Source of the DNA: Cyclobacteriaceae bacterium
GTDB taxonomy: Bacteria > Bacteroidota > Bacteroidia > Cytophagales > Cyclobacteriaceae
Length of the DNA stretch: 64,000 nt
Assembly: GCA_019694875.1 (NCBI GenBank)
Contig: JAIBBC010000002.1
Coordinates: 1-64,000, forward strand
Direction of reading: 5' to 3'
Below are positions 46,205 to 55,180 of this stretch, in pieces (within the stretch, counting starts at the first letter, position 1; each line of letters begins with the position of its first letter). Position numbers and translations under genes: made by a program. The notes under the pieces are model-generated. The model was not told where the DNA came from and ran no database searches. It saw nothing but the letters and a program-made list of their open reading frames with translations.

Positions 46205-46233
46205 TTTGTAATTGGATAACCCTGCTATCTTTG
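46205..46233 (+). promoter_or_regulatory. Bacteroidetes-type promoter of the 46263 gene
   Basis: TTTG at 46205-46208 and TATCTTTG at 46226-46233 are separated by the standard 17 bp. An AGGA Shine-Dalgarno-like sequence precedes the ATG at 46263. Confidence 0.75.
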
Positions 46234-46262
46234 TAAACCAAAACGACCTTAAACAGGAACTT

Positions 46263-46817
46263 ATGAAAACCATTTGCCGCACGGCTGTAGCCTTAATTTT
46301 TCTTATTAGCCCGCTGGTGTTGACGGCACAGATTACCGCCACCGAGCCTGAGTACACGAATACTATCGTGTATGTCCACAATAACAACGAAACAGCACTC
46401 CTTGAGCGTCAAACGCCGCTGTCAAAGGTTGTAAGCAGTCCGTCCTTGCTGCTGGTGGGCGTCGGAAAGACTAAAACCATTGACTTTGTGAAGGGTGAAA
46501 AATCGCCCATTCGCATCCCGAAATCCGACACGCTGAATTTTATTGTCAGCGTCAAGGACAATAATGACAATCCAGTAGACATCGTTGGTGTTCTAAAGCT
46601 TGAAATTGATAAAAAGAAACATAACCGATTTGTCGAGGTTATCATGACCGACCAGCTCAAGGGGCCTGAGATAAATGAAGCCAGTAAGGTCAGCTTTCAG
46701 TCGGTCAAATATCAGCATCATTCATATTTGGTCACGATTGTGAATCTCGGTCCGGGCGAATATATGTTCACGCTTCGAGACGGGCGTCTGGCTGCGCAAA
46801 TGTTTGGAATTGATTAA
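46263..46817 (+). CDS. Secreted protein, possible conjugative-type or surface protein, unknown function
   Basis: A 184-residue protein with a clear signal peptide (residues 1-22, ending LTAQ). The remainder is predominantly beta strands with charged turns, for example IVYVHNNNE, LKLEIDKKKHNRFVEVIM and YMFTLRDGRLAAQMFGID. No known domain is recognised. It has a consensus promoter and an AGGA ribosome-binding site, and shares its control region with the XRE gene, so it may be under that regulator. Confidence 0.62.
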   Translation: MKTICRTAVALIFLISPLVLTAQITATEPEYTNTIVYVHNNNETALLERQTPLSKVVSSPSLLLVGVGKTKTIDFVKGEKSPIRIPKSDTLNFIVSVKDNNDNPVDIVGVLKLEIDKKKHNRFVEVIMTDQLKGPEINEASKVSFQSVKYQHHSYLVTIVNLGPGEYMFTLRDGRLAAQMFGID

Positions 46818-46889
46818 TTGTTCAGAAATTAAGGGTGGTCTTTCAATGGCAATTTACCTTCGGGATTTTACATAAACTCTATTTAAACC

Positions 46890-47324
46890 ATGGAATTGCT
46901 TAGTCCTAATGAACTTGATACAGGCAGCCTGTTTCGGCTGGTTGGTGAACTGATTGGTACCACCGATGATTTTGACTCGCGCGTCTTTCGTACTCAAAGT
47001 GGCCTGGAGTTATTGGCGGCTTCGTCAAGATGTCGCGCATGGAGACTGAAAGATTCATTCCCGATGAAGATCATTTCGGTGAATGAACAAACGGTATTGG
47101 TTGAAATATTAAAGGACCCTGAGTCAAATGAACTTGAAGAGCGGATTTTTCCGATTTCCTTTTTTGAAGGGTATGAAACGACTCCAGGAAAATTTTTTAG
47201 GCTTGAAGTCCTGGAGTCTGAGAATTCTTTGATGTTCCAGATTTCGCCCGGGTCAAAAGATCTTGAGGGGCATTTTCAGTGTTTTGATTTCGGGTCGATT
47301 TCAAAACGTTCTGTGTTCGACTAG
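46890..47324 (+). CDS. Hypothetical protein
   Basis: A 144-residue acidic protein without signal peptide or membrane span. It starts MELLSPNELDTGSLFRLVGEL, and its centre holds alternating beta strands (VLVEILKDPESNELEERIFPISF). No family is recognised. It is 72 bases downstream of the secreted protein gene on the same strand and could be co-transcribed. Confidence 0.55.
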   Translation: MELLSPNELDTGSLFRLVGELIGTTDDFDSRVFRTQSGLELLAASSRCRAWRLKDSFPMKIISVNEQTVLVEILKDPESNELEERIFPISFFEGYETTPGKFFRLEVLESENSLMFQISPGSKDLEGHFQCFDFGSISKRSVFD

Positions 47325-47549
47325 CCTTTTCCACAAACGTTTATTTCACAAAGTAGGTGTTAGCAGTCTATCTCGGTCATAGAACGAACCGTATCTGAAC
47401 TGTATGGCTTGCTTTTATAATTGATTGGTTGTTGACCGCCTGGTTTTAATGAGATCGATCCGTTAAGCCTGTCTGTTACGAGCGTGCGCATATGTGCCCT
47501 AGTGAGTTTAGTTTTGGCATTTCTTGGTGTTGGATATCGTCTATCATTG

Positions 47550-48668
47550 TCATGTACTGGTATCGTGAAAATCCCTGAAATGAGGATCATTTCTTATCGC
47601 ATCAGCCATTTGAAGAGCAAAAGCTCTTGGATAAAACAAAGCATTATCTTCAAATTTGACACGCGACGCAAAAGTAGAGTAAGCCACGAAACTCAATCGC
47701 AAATTAGTTCGGCAACTGCTTTCAGCGTGATATTCGGTCAATGTTTGTTCGCCTGTTTTTATGCGTTTGAAAATTGGCTGTCTGGGGATTGGGAGCGACT
47801 TAGACCTGACTAATAGCTTTCTAAACAAGTCTTCCGATGTGCTCTCATTCCCAAAGCAAATTTTTTTCGCATTCATAAATTGGATCAAATTGAGCTGATC
47901 AATTTCTGACGGATCAGATATGACAACGGTTTTGCTTTTTCTTTTCCCAATATAGTACACTTGGCTGTCATAAAGCATGAGCATATATGCAGGAGACAGC
48001 GGCACAAAGATCTGAATTCCCATCATCCCGTAACCAGTGATCGCTTGCAATTTGGTGTGTTGTTCAAGAAACTGGTTATAATGGACGACTGGATTATCAG
48101 ACGTTATAAATGGAATAGCCGTTATATTTTTTAAAAGTTTAAGGTGAAGATCCGATATCATCAGGACGCTTTGGTTATGGTTGCTCAGGGTAAAACTGAC
48201 CGGGTTTTTAAGTTTTAGCTTCGAGTCGCTATTTCGGTACTCGTCGGGGAAGTTTACATGTTTTTTGGCATATTCTCCAATGATATCAGTCAAGCGCTCC
48301 ATCGCTTCTTTTTTGATCGGATTCCGGAATTCCGTCGAAACTGTGAAATGGAGTAATGTTCGGTGTTCTTTTGAGAAATAAGCGGGCAATTTTTCAGTAC
48401 TTAGGACTGACTTAATTGTTTCTGCAAAAATGCCTTCACTAACCGAGAGATCATCCTCCAGTTCTCCATCTTTGCCGTAGTAATATTTTTCGGATGCCTG
48501 ATTTTTAAGGCTGGTGCTAGCAATAAACTGTTCATTTTTCTTCTCGAACATTCGAATTTCATTTTCGTTTCCGAAAACTGAAAATCGTTTTAAGTGAAAG
48601 CGCGGCACATAGTGCTGGTTCTTCTTTGCAGTTGTTTTTTGCTGGCTCATTTTAGCTTTGTTACGCAT
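47550..48668 (-). CDS. DUF4238 protein, second copy
   Basis: A 372-residue protein with the DUF4238 start NQHYVPRFHLKRFSVFG (after a short N-terminal tail; a second ATG at 48650 is possible) and the central FITSDNPVVHYN element. It is only distantly similar to the DUF4238 protein at 39438. Both carry the N-terminal His-x-Val-Pro and the TSDNP motifs. It stands alone on the minus strand with 226 bases before the next gene to the left. Confidence 0.8.
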   Translation of the reverse strand: MRNKAKMSQQKTTAKKNQHYVPRFHLKRFSVFGNENEIRMFEKKNEQFIASTSLKNQASEKYYYGKDGELEDDLSVSEGIFAETIKSVLSTEKLPAYFSKEHRTLLHFTVSTEFRNPIKKEAMERLTDIIGEYAKKHVNFPDEYRNSDSKLKLKNPVSFTLSNHNQSVLMISDLHLKLLKNITAIPFITSDNPVVHYNQFLEQHTKLQAITGYGMMGIQIFVPLSPAYMLMLYDSQVYYIGKRKSKTVVISDPSEIDQLNLIQFMNAKKICFGNESTSEDLFRKLLVRSKSLPIPRQPIFKRIKTGEQTLTEYHAESSCRTNLRLSFVAYSTFASRVKFEDNALFYPRAFALQMADAIRNDPHFRDFHDTST

Positions 48669-48813
48669 TAATCAATAGGAGTGAATCTTACATGAAATTA
48701 AGTACAAATGACTATTTTACTTCGTCAGAGAGGTACATGATTCCATATTTGTACAGTTAAATAATACGCATTTCTACTACCATTTTGTTTTCTGCCATGT
48801 AAATGCCAAAGTT

Positions 48814-49062
48814 ATGACCTCAACAAAAACCACAGTGAAGGCTATACCGAATCGCCAGCGTTTCAATTTACTCACTAGACATCAAATTGCGATCGTTTTC
48901 ATGATTTGTAGAGAAAAGACGGTTGGTGAAATCGCTCAAAAATTGGGCATCAGCCAAAGTACCTTCTTTAATACCCGTATCATCATTTTCAAGAAATTAG
49001 GAGTCAAGTCAACCGTTGGTCTTGTGAAGTACGTCTATAAGTACAAGTACTTGAAGTTCTAA
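48814..49062 (+). CDS. Stand-alone LuxR/GerE-type HTH protein
   Basis: An 82-residue protein consisting of little more than a LuxR-type helix-turn-helix: LLTRHQIAIVFMICREKTVGEIAQKLGISQSTFFNTRIIIFKKLGVKS. No receiver or ligand domain precedes it. The dimer helix (LVKYVYKYKYLKF) is present. It may regulate neighbouring genes or act with the response regulator at 61219, whose C-terminus is a related HTH. No partner is evident. Confidence 0.72.
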   Translation: MTSTKTTVKAIPNRQRFNLLTRHQIAIVFMICREKTVGEIAQKLGISQSTFFNTRIIIFKKLGVKSTVGLVKYVYKYKYLKF

Positions 49063-49417
49063 TGTGCCTGTCGAAAAAATTATCCATGTGCTTTTTAATG
49101 CGGGTCAAGTTGCATGAAAATTGTATTCTGTGTCGAAGGGCGGTAGGCTGCAATAGAACTATCTGTAAATGAGAATTCCGGTCGCTTGCTTTTCCCGGAA
49201 GAAGTGAGGATAAGTGCTGCGTTAAAATTGTGCGCTGGGTCTACAATCCTGATCATTGTTATGCTCGCGGAACTCTGGATTGAAGTCGTCTTGCAAGGAA
49301 TTGCACACCTTATTTGTATAGCTCGACGACAGCCCGCCTGAAAACAATCTGTGAGAGAATATTGCCTTTTATTTTTAATCTATTAACTTGAAATACCTTA
49401 AACTAACGGCATAAAGC
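49063..49417. other. Intergenic region, 355 bases
   Basis: No open frame of note, tRNA, strong terminator or repeat was seen between the HTH gene and the lipoprotein gene. It is AT-rich and may be a decayed gene; no remnant could be identified by eye. Confidence 0.35.
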
Positions 49418-49831
49418 TTGGTACGAGAGAATAATTATTTCGATATTAAACCCGTGCTATTGTTTGCTATGGTCGCGGTTGTGGGCTGTAGTGTGGATGA
49501 AACAACAATTTACGAGTTCCAGATTAAAAATGGATTGGAAGACTCCGTAACCGTTACTGCGTACTATCAGCAACGGGGACATTTAAAAATGGGAACCTTT
49601 ACACTCACTCCGGATTCATCTGCTAGGCTAACAAGCTTCGAAAGGCTGGGTGCTTCTAAGAATTCTTATGACAATGATGAAAAAATTCATGTTTTAGATT
49701 CTATCATTGTGAGAAAGTCAGATGGCTTTGAAAGCACTAAAGATTTTACCCTAGCGGGGGAATGGACTTTCAAAAGAAAGTCAACGCAGAGCGCCTTTTA
49801 TACTCTCGTTATTGACGAAAGCGACTTTTGA
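49418..49831 (+). CDS. Putative lipoprotein
   Basis: A 137-residue protein starting at a TTG (no ATG in frame before the hydrophobic stretch). It has a lipoprotein-like signal LLFAMVAVVGC (Cys at about residue 24), then a beta-rich soluble domain with EFQIKNGLEDSVTVTAYYQ. No family is recognised. The start codon is uncertain. It lies upstream of another secreted protein gene on the same strand. Confidence 0.55.
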   Translation: MVRENNYFDIKPVLLFAMVAVVGCSVDETTIYEFQIKNGLEDSVTVTAYYQQRGHLKMGTFTLTPDSSARLTSFERLGASKNSYDNDEKIHVLDSIIVRKSDGFESTKDFTLAGEWTFKRKSTQSAFYTLVIDESDF

Positions 49832-49928
49832 TACCGAGAGCTTATATACCCACAAAATCAGTTAACGATTATAACTTAGTTATATTAAGTGACCCTTGAC
49901 AAGCGTTGATGGAGCATAACAGTTTTTG

Positions 49929-51053
49929 ATGTTTTGCCATATGAAACAATTTAACTGCGATAATTTCGCTAAACTTAGGATGTTGAGTTCTTATATTTTC
50001 ACGACGACATTTGTTCTTGTTAATATTTGCCTGGCAGCTCAAGTCACCAACAATGATTTTGTTGGCCGTATAGAATTATTGGAGGATTCTTCTGTTCAGT
50101 CAAAAACAAATAATTCAAGTGTCGAATGGTCTTGTGCCAAGAGGAAATTGACCGCGAGGTGCCTTGTTTATCATAATGATCAGTGGTTTTTTTTTAAGCC
50201 TACAAATTCGGGGACATATTACATCAATATATCCGCTCAAAAGTGCCGTGACTCAGGAGGAGTTCAAATCTTCGTTTTGACGGGAGATCCTTGCGTATCC
50301 GAGGATAATAAGCTCGTGGGTTGCATCTCTAGAGTTGAATACAATGACAGTTTTTTGAAGTTAGATTCCCTTGTCGCTGGTAAAACCTATTACGTCAATA
50401 TTGATGGATTCTTGGGTGACTTTTGCTCGTTCGAGGTTGGGTTTAGTAGAATTCCGAAGGGTCTACCGCTAACGCGAAATGCACGAGTCTTTAATCTTAA
50501 AGCTTCAATTCAGAAGAGGACAGTTGGTCTTAAATGGTCGATTGGTAGTTGCGATAGCATTGCTGAATTTGAACTGTACAGAAAATTGAAAGGTAGCAAT
50601 GTTTCGGTTTTGTTGAATAAAATCCAATTAAAACGTAATGCTGCCGGGAAATGTGAAAAGGAGTACAGTTACAAGGATGATTTACTTATTGAGGGAGTCT
50701 ATGAGTATTTTATAGTCACGGAGAATACAATTACAAGAGAGAGAGAGATTAATGATGTAAACAATGTATTGTTTTATCTTACAAGCAAAAGAAAGCCGGT
50801 AACTGCTTATATACCCGCGAATGCTATTAAATATGGGATTTTTGAAGTCATGGTGTTTGATGATCACCGCAATACGCTGGTTACAAAGATGACTTTGAAA
50901 CGTCCGAAGCTGGGTGACGTGCCGGTGAGTTTATCGGAATGGGTATCAAAGGGAGTTAGAAGGTTTAGATTAGTAGTTTTTCAAGAGGGCATACAACTAG
51001 ATCCGTTAGTCTTTGAGCTTACACGGGACTACAGCTTAGTGCTTGTCGACTAG
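49929..51053 (+). CDS. Secreted protein with fibronectin-like beta-sandwich
   Basis: A protein of about 374 residues. A signal peptide of unusual position (hydrophobic YIFTTTFVLVNICLAAQ) lies some 20-45 residues in, so a start at 49941 or later is also possible. Cysteine-rich beta strands follow to about residue 170. The C-terminal part (about 185-300) reads like a fibronectin type III-like domain (FNLKASIQKRTVGLKWSIG, FELYRKLKG, YEYFIVTEN). The function is unknown. It is on the plus strand, tail to tail with the end of the lanthipeptide operon. Confidence 0.6.
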   Translation: MFCHMKQFNCDNFAKLRMLSSYIFTTTFVLVNICLAAQVTNNDFVGRIELLEDSSVQSKTNNSSVEWSCAKRKLTARCLVYHNDQWFFFKPTNSGTYYINISAQKCRDSGGVQIFVLTGDPCVSEDNKLVGCISRVEYNDSFLKLDSLVAGKTYYVNIDGFLGDFCSFEVGFSRIPKGLPLTRNARVFNLKASIQKRTVGLKWSIGSCDSIAEFELYRKLKGSNVSVLLNKIQLKRNAAGKCEKEYSYKDDLLIEGVYEYFIVTENTITREREINDVNNVLFYLTSKRKPVTAYIPANAIKYGIFEVMVFDDHRNTLVTKMTLKRPKLGDVPVSLSEWVSKGVRRFRLVVFQEGIQLDPLVFELTRDYSLVLVD

Positions 51054-51057
51054 TATT

Positions 51058-51669
51058 TCAATTCGTCAGGAAAGCAAATATTCCCATAGCAACCAAGATC
51101 ACCCCTGTAATAATACCTGTGTTGTGCTCTAGTTTGTGAAAATTGAAGCGCATAAAACCCATATATGCCATTCTAATAAAAATGGTCATTCCCGTTATCG
51201 TCACGATAGTATAAACAAAGGCCAGTATTGTCATTTGTTTCCACCCTTGCATGCCAGCCATAATGAATAATCCCTCAATTTCCAGACAGGGTGATAGAAA
51301 CATGATTAAAACTAATCCGATAATCAATTTCGTTTTGGATTGAGTCGGAGTTATAGGTTTTAAATTAAAATGTTTATGCCGATGGTGCTGATAAATGAAA
51401 ATGATCCCAAGAAAAACAAGTAAAACAGGCGCAACTATTTGCGAAAACAGCTTTACATGATCAGATAACTCATAGCTCAAGATTCCAACGCAAAAGCCAA
51501 TGCCTATTGTGCTTAACGCGTGGGCTGAACCGGCGGCTAGCGTGACAGAAGTTGTTTGAGACAGAGTCCAGTTCTCCTTCCGGCTAACCATTAGGAGTGG
51601 CAACCAGTGATTTGGAATAATCGCATGGAGTAGACTTAAAGCAATGCTTCCAAGAATGATTGGCATCAT
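51058..51669 (-). CDS. NicO/UreH-like membrane protein at the end of the lanthipeptide operon
   Basis: A 203-residue integral membrane protein with about six spans. The pattern MPIILGSIALSLLHAIIPNHWLPLL and a His-rich loop (HHRHKHF) between spans 3 and 4 resemble nickel/cobalt exporters of the NicO type and UreH-like proteins. It starts 17 bases after the HlyD gene on the same strand, so it belongs to the operon by position. A metal transport role and an immunity role are both possible; the sequence does not decide between them. Confidence 0.6.
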   Translation of the reverse strand: MMPIILGSIALSLLHAIIPNHWLPLLMVSRKENWTLSQTTSVTLAAGSAHALSTIGIGFCVGILSYELSDHVKLFSQIVAPVLLVFLGIIFIYQHHRHKHFNLKPITPTQSKTKLIIGLVLIMFLSPCLEIEGLFIMAGMQGWKQMTILAFVYTIVTITGMTIFIRMAYMGFMRFNFHKLEHNTGIITGVILVAMGIFAFLTN

Positions 51670-51686
51670 TTTCTAGGTCGGTTTAC

Positions 51687-52994
51687 TTATCTGGAATTAT
51701 AAATTTTCCTGAACTGATTGAATATTCTGTCAAAGAGACTAAGTTCTTCGGTTACAATAGATGCCGTACCCTTCATTTCTTGCCGAAAATCAAGGCGTTT
51801 TCCGTAGCTGGTAACCAATCCATCAGGGAATTCAACATCAATAAGATAATGATTGTCTTTCGGAACAGATGAAATACTTCTTACTTTCCCCAACAGCATC
51901 CCGAATTCCTCGAACGGATAGCTTTCAAGCTTAATTTGAACCGTTTGCCCATTTTTAACTTTACTACTTTTAAACATTGGGAGCTTTACTTTACCTATGG
52001 CGTTTGAATACTCTGACTCTATCCAAAATAATTGCTTGCCCGATTCAACGTAGTTTCCGTCACTCCAATCTTCAAGGAATGTTATTCTACCTTTTATTGG
52101 TGCTGTAATCAGGTAGCGCTTATTCCATGATATAATAGCGTTTTGAAGATTGGATAGCGATTGATCTTTTACCAGATTAAGCTTTGCATATTCTTCTTGA
52201 GATTTTAGTTCTAATTGAATCAGATCATTTTTAAGGGATGCGATAGAAAGGTTAGAGTTGCCGATGAGTTCATTTATTGATGCTAATTCCCTTTTGGCGC
52301 GAATCAGATCTTTCTCAGCTGTTTCAAATTGCTGGGATGAGATTACCTGTTCCTTATTAAGTTTCTCGCTTCTTGCAAAATCCTTTTGAGTGAGCTCAAG
52401 ATTTCTGGAAATGAGTTGACGCTGATCCAGTTGCTTGTCTTTAAGAAACTCAAGCGCTTGAATCTTTTCTTTTAATGCTTCCTGCTGTTTTTGATACAGA
52501 TTCAAGTTTGTAAAAAGCTCGAGACGGCCACTAGCGTCAATATATTGCAGTGTTGGAGTTGTGAGCTCCCCCAGATTTAGCCTGTACTTTCTTAATGAAT
52601 CGAACGAATTGCCAGACTTAAGCACCTGCTTAAGCCGGCTGACATCTTCGAATGAAGCGGGATTCTCAATGATAGCAATTACCTGATCTCGATCAACTAA
52701 ACTATTGTTTTTAATACGAATCTCTCTTACTTCACCCCCCGTCTCTACTACAACTTTGACCGGAGGGGAAATATTCGATACGCTTATTTCTGCCGGAAGG
52801 ATATCTGGATACTTCACGAAATTTGCTCCAATTACTAAGAGTATCAATACTGTCAAGACCATCAAAGAGCCGAATCGCACAATTCTGCTGGGCATCGCAT
52901 GAAATATATCCTGGACTTCTTCAGATCTAACTTCAACGTATTCCTTGGTCGTACCGGAGTCTTCAATATCATTTGGTCTCATGTCGTTAAACAT
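51687..52994 (-). CDS. HlyD-family membrane-fusion protein of the lanthipeptide exporter
   Basis: A 435-residue periplasmic adaptor with one N-terminal membrane span (about residues 39-58, SLMVLTVLILLVIGANFV). It has a biotinyl-lipoyl-like segment (VVETGGEVREIRIKNNSLVDRDQVIAII), a long helical hairpin (about 125-275) and a C-terminal beta-barrel (ITAPIKGRITFLEDWSDG). It links the C39-peptidase ABC exporter in the inner membrane to the outer membrane. It lies 8 bases after the exporter gene. No TolC-like outer-membrane gene is present in the cargo, so a host one would be used. Confidence 0.87.
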   Translation of the reverse strand: MFNDMRPNDIEDSGTTKEYVEVRSEEVQDIFHAMPSRIVRFGSLMVLTVLILLVIGANFVKYPDILPAEISVSNISPPVKVVVETGGEVREIRIKNNSLVDRDQVIAIIENPASFEDVSRLKQVLKSGNSFDSLRKYRLNLGELTTPTLQYIDASGRLELFTNLNLYQKQQEALKEKIQALEFLKDKQLDQRQLISRNLELTQKDFARSEKLNKEQVISSQQFETAEKDLIRAKRELASINELIGNSNLSIASLKNDLIQLELKSQEEYAKLNLVKDQSLSNLQNAIISWNKRYLITAPIKGRITFLEDWSDGNYVESGKQLFWIESEYSNAIGKVKLPMFKSSKVKNGQTVQIKLESYPFEEFGMLLGKVRSISSVPKDNHYLIDVEFPDGLVTSYGKRLDFRQEMKGTASIVTEELSLFDRIFNQFRKIYNSR

Positions 52995-53002
52995 TATGTG
53001 AA

Positions 53003-55180
53003 CTACTCATCAAGTTTAAGTTGGAGCTGATTCTTTATGAGATGGTAGTACGGTCCCATTCGATCTATAAGTGATTTATGCGTGCCCGTCTCTACAACAG
53101 TATTATTCCCCAAGACGACAATCTGATCAGCGTGCTGTACAGTACTTAACCGGTGAGCAATAATGACAGTTGTCCTCCCTTTAAAAAATGCTCTCAGGTT
53201 GCTAATTACCTCTTTTTCATTAATTGCATCCAGTGAAGACGTGGCCTCATCAAACAGAATGATTTTTGGATCTTTATAAATAGCTCTTGCTATTAGAATT
53301 CTTTGTTTTTGTCCCGTGCTAAGACCGATGCCTTCATTTCCAATTTTTGTGTTGTAAGAATGTGGCAAAGTGTCGACAAACTTAGCCATGTTCGATAATT
53401 CAATAGCTCGATTTAGTTTGTTTAGATCAACCCTGTCATGACCTATTGCGATGTTGTTGGCAATCGTGTCGTTAAAAATATGACCTTCCTGCATAACTAC
53501 TCCGCATTGCTTCCGCCATTCGTATTGAGAGACGTTTTTCAAAGGAACATTTCCGATTTTTATCTCTCCGGTTAATGGTTCATAAAACTTCAAGAGTAGC
53601 TTCAATAGTGTGGTCTTGCCGCTTCCGCTGATACCTACTATTGCTGTCGTTTTGTTTGGTGGGATTTCAATTGAAATATCCTCCAACACTGGCTCCAATG
53701 TCCCCAAATATCGGAATGATAGATTTTTAACTGTTATCGGTACGTTTTCCGGAATCTCTTTGACCTTTGGAACATCGTTAGGCTCTTCGTCTGGCTTAAG
53801 ATGTATCTCGCTGATTCGTTCAATACTGATCGTGGCATCTTGAAATGAATAGATAAAGCCCAAAAGCTGCTGAACCGGACTATTCAGCTGGCCAATTATG
53901 AATGATATTGAAAGCATCATACCTAGAGTCAGCTCGCCTTTGATTACCAGTGTTGCTGCTAGAATAGTAATTGCGATATTCTTTATCTCGTTGAAGAATG
54001 ATGCTCCGATGTTTTGAGTTTGTTCAAGGGCTAATGTTTTTGTGGAAACTTTAAAGAGCCTCGCCTGAATTCGTTCCCAATCCCAGCGTTTCTGTCTCTC
54101 TGCGTTGTGCAGTTTTATTTCCTGCATTCCGTTTATTAGCTCCATAACCTTGCTTTGGTTTGCAGCAATGGCTGAGAAATGTTTGTAATCAAGCGCTTTT
54201 CTTTTTTTCAGAAAGAACAATACCCATCCGACATACACTGTCGTCCCGAATAGAAATACTAAGAATATCGATGTGCTATACCAAAACAAAACGATACCAA
54301 AAATCATCAAATTGATGCAGGAGAATAGTGCCGTTAAAGAATTCGATGTCAGTAATTTTTCTACGCGAGTGTGATCATTAATCCTTTGCATGATGTCGCC
54401 TGTCATTTTAGTATCAAAGTATCCGATAGGGAGCTTCATCAACTTCACAAAAAAATCAGATACGAGGGCGACATTTATTCTTGTGCTTAAGTGAAGCAAG
54501 ATCCACCCTCTAACGGCTTCTACTGAAGTCCTTCCGATGAATAGGAAAATCTGCGCGAAGAATAATAGCGTGATGAAATGCAGGTCCTGATTATTAATTC
54601 CGATGTCGACAACGCTTTGCGTGAGAAACGGAAATATTAGTTGAATCAAGCTAACTGCTAGGATACCAAACACAAGCTGTGCAAGGAATTTTCTGTGAAC
54701 TTTGATATATCCCCATAGAAGATCCAAGCCAAATTCTTGAGTTTCAGAGTTATCCTGGTCTAAAAACTTCTCGTTCGGTTCGAGCAGTAATACTATTCCC
54801 GTTTCCTGATCAGCTTTCCAATTTCTATTAAAATCTGCATGACTATATTCGAGATGTCCAAGGGCCGGATCTGCTACATAAACCTTTTTGGATGTGATTT
54901 TATACACGACGACAAAGTGATTGCTGTTCCAATGCACGATGCATGGCAACAGAGCGTCAGTTTGAAGCTGTTCGAAGCTAATGTTGCCTCCAAGGGTTCT
55001 GAATTGAATTTTTTCAGCAGCGGAACTCAATGCATAGAGATTGCTTCCTTCGCGTGTGGTCTCGGACAAATCTTTGAGTTTGGCCAAAGAAAAGGTGCGT
55101 CCGTGAAACTTCGCGATCATCCTTAAGCAGGATGGACCGCAGTCCATGGCATCAAGTTGCTTATAAAATGGAAATTTCAA
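53003..55180 (-). CDS. lanT: Peptidase-containing ABC exporter (LanT type, C39)
   Basis: A 725-residue protein that both removes the leader peptide and exports the product. The N-terminal C39 cysteine protease has the catalytic Cys in MDCGPSCLRM (Cys14), the His in SNHFVVVYK and the Asp in VADPALG. Six membrane spans lie at about 150-420. The ATPase has Walker A GISGSGKTTLLK, signature LSTGQKQRI and Walker B IILFDEATSSLD. C39 peptidases cut after Gly-Gly, which matches the GG at the end of the precursor's leader (60768). Its start overlaps the lanB stop by 4 bases. Confidence 0.92.
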   Translation of the reverse strand: MKFPFYKQLDAMDCGPSCLRMIAKFHGRTFSLAKLKDLSETTREGSNLYALSSAAEKIQFRTLGGNISFEQLQTDALLPCIVHWNSNHFVVVYKITSKKVYVADPALGHLEYSHADFNRNWKADQETGIVLLLEPNEKFLDQDNSETQEFGLDLLWGYIKVHRKFLAQLVFGILAVSLIQLIFPFLTQSVVDIGINNQDLHFITLLFFAQIFLFIGRTSVEAVRGWILLHLSTRINVALVSDFFVKLMKLPIGYFDTKMTGDIMQRINDHTRVEKLLTSNSLTALFSCINLMIFGIVLFWYSTSIFLVFLFGTTVYVGWVLFFLKKRKALDYKHFSAIAANQSKVMELINGMQEIKLHNAERQKRWDWERIQARLFKVSTKTLALEQTQNIGASFFNEIKNIAITILAATLVIKGELTLGMMLSISFIIGQLNSPVQQLLGFIYSFQDATISIERISEIHLKPDEEPNDVPKVKEIPENVPITVKNLSFRYLGTLEPVLEDISIEIPPNKTTAIVGISGSGKTTLLKLLLKFYEPLTGEIKIGNVPLKNVSQYEWRKQCGVVMQEGHIFNDTIANNIAIGHDRVDLNKLNRAIELSNMAKFVDTLPHSYNTKIGNEGIGLSTGQKQRILIARAIYKDPKIILFDEATSSLDAINEKEVISNLRAFFKGRTTVIIAHRLSTVQHADQIVVLGNNTVVETGTHKSLIDRMGPYYHLIKNQLQLKLDE

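Noticed and set aside
45933-46241. XRE regulator starting at TTG 46241
   Set aside because: This would place the palindromic operator and the divergent promoter inside the coding sequence. The TTG at 46154 follows the operator and starts nearer the family N-terminus.
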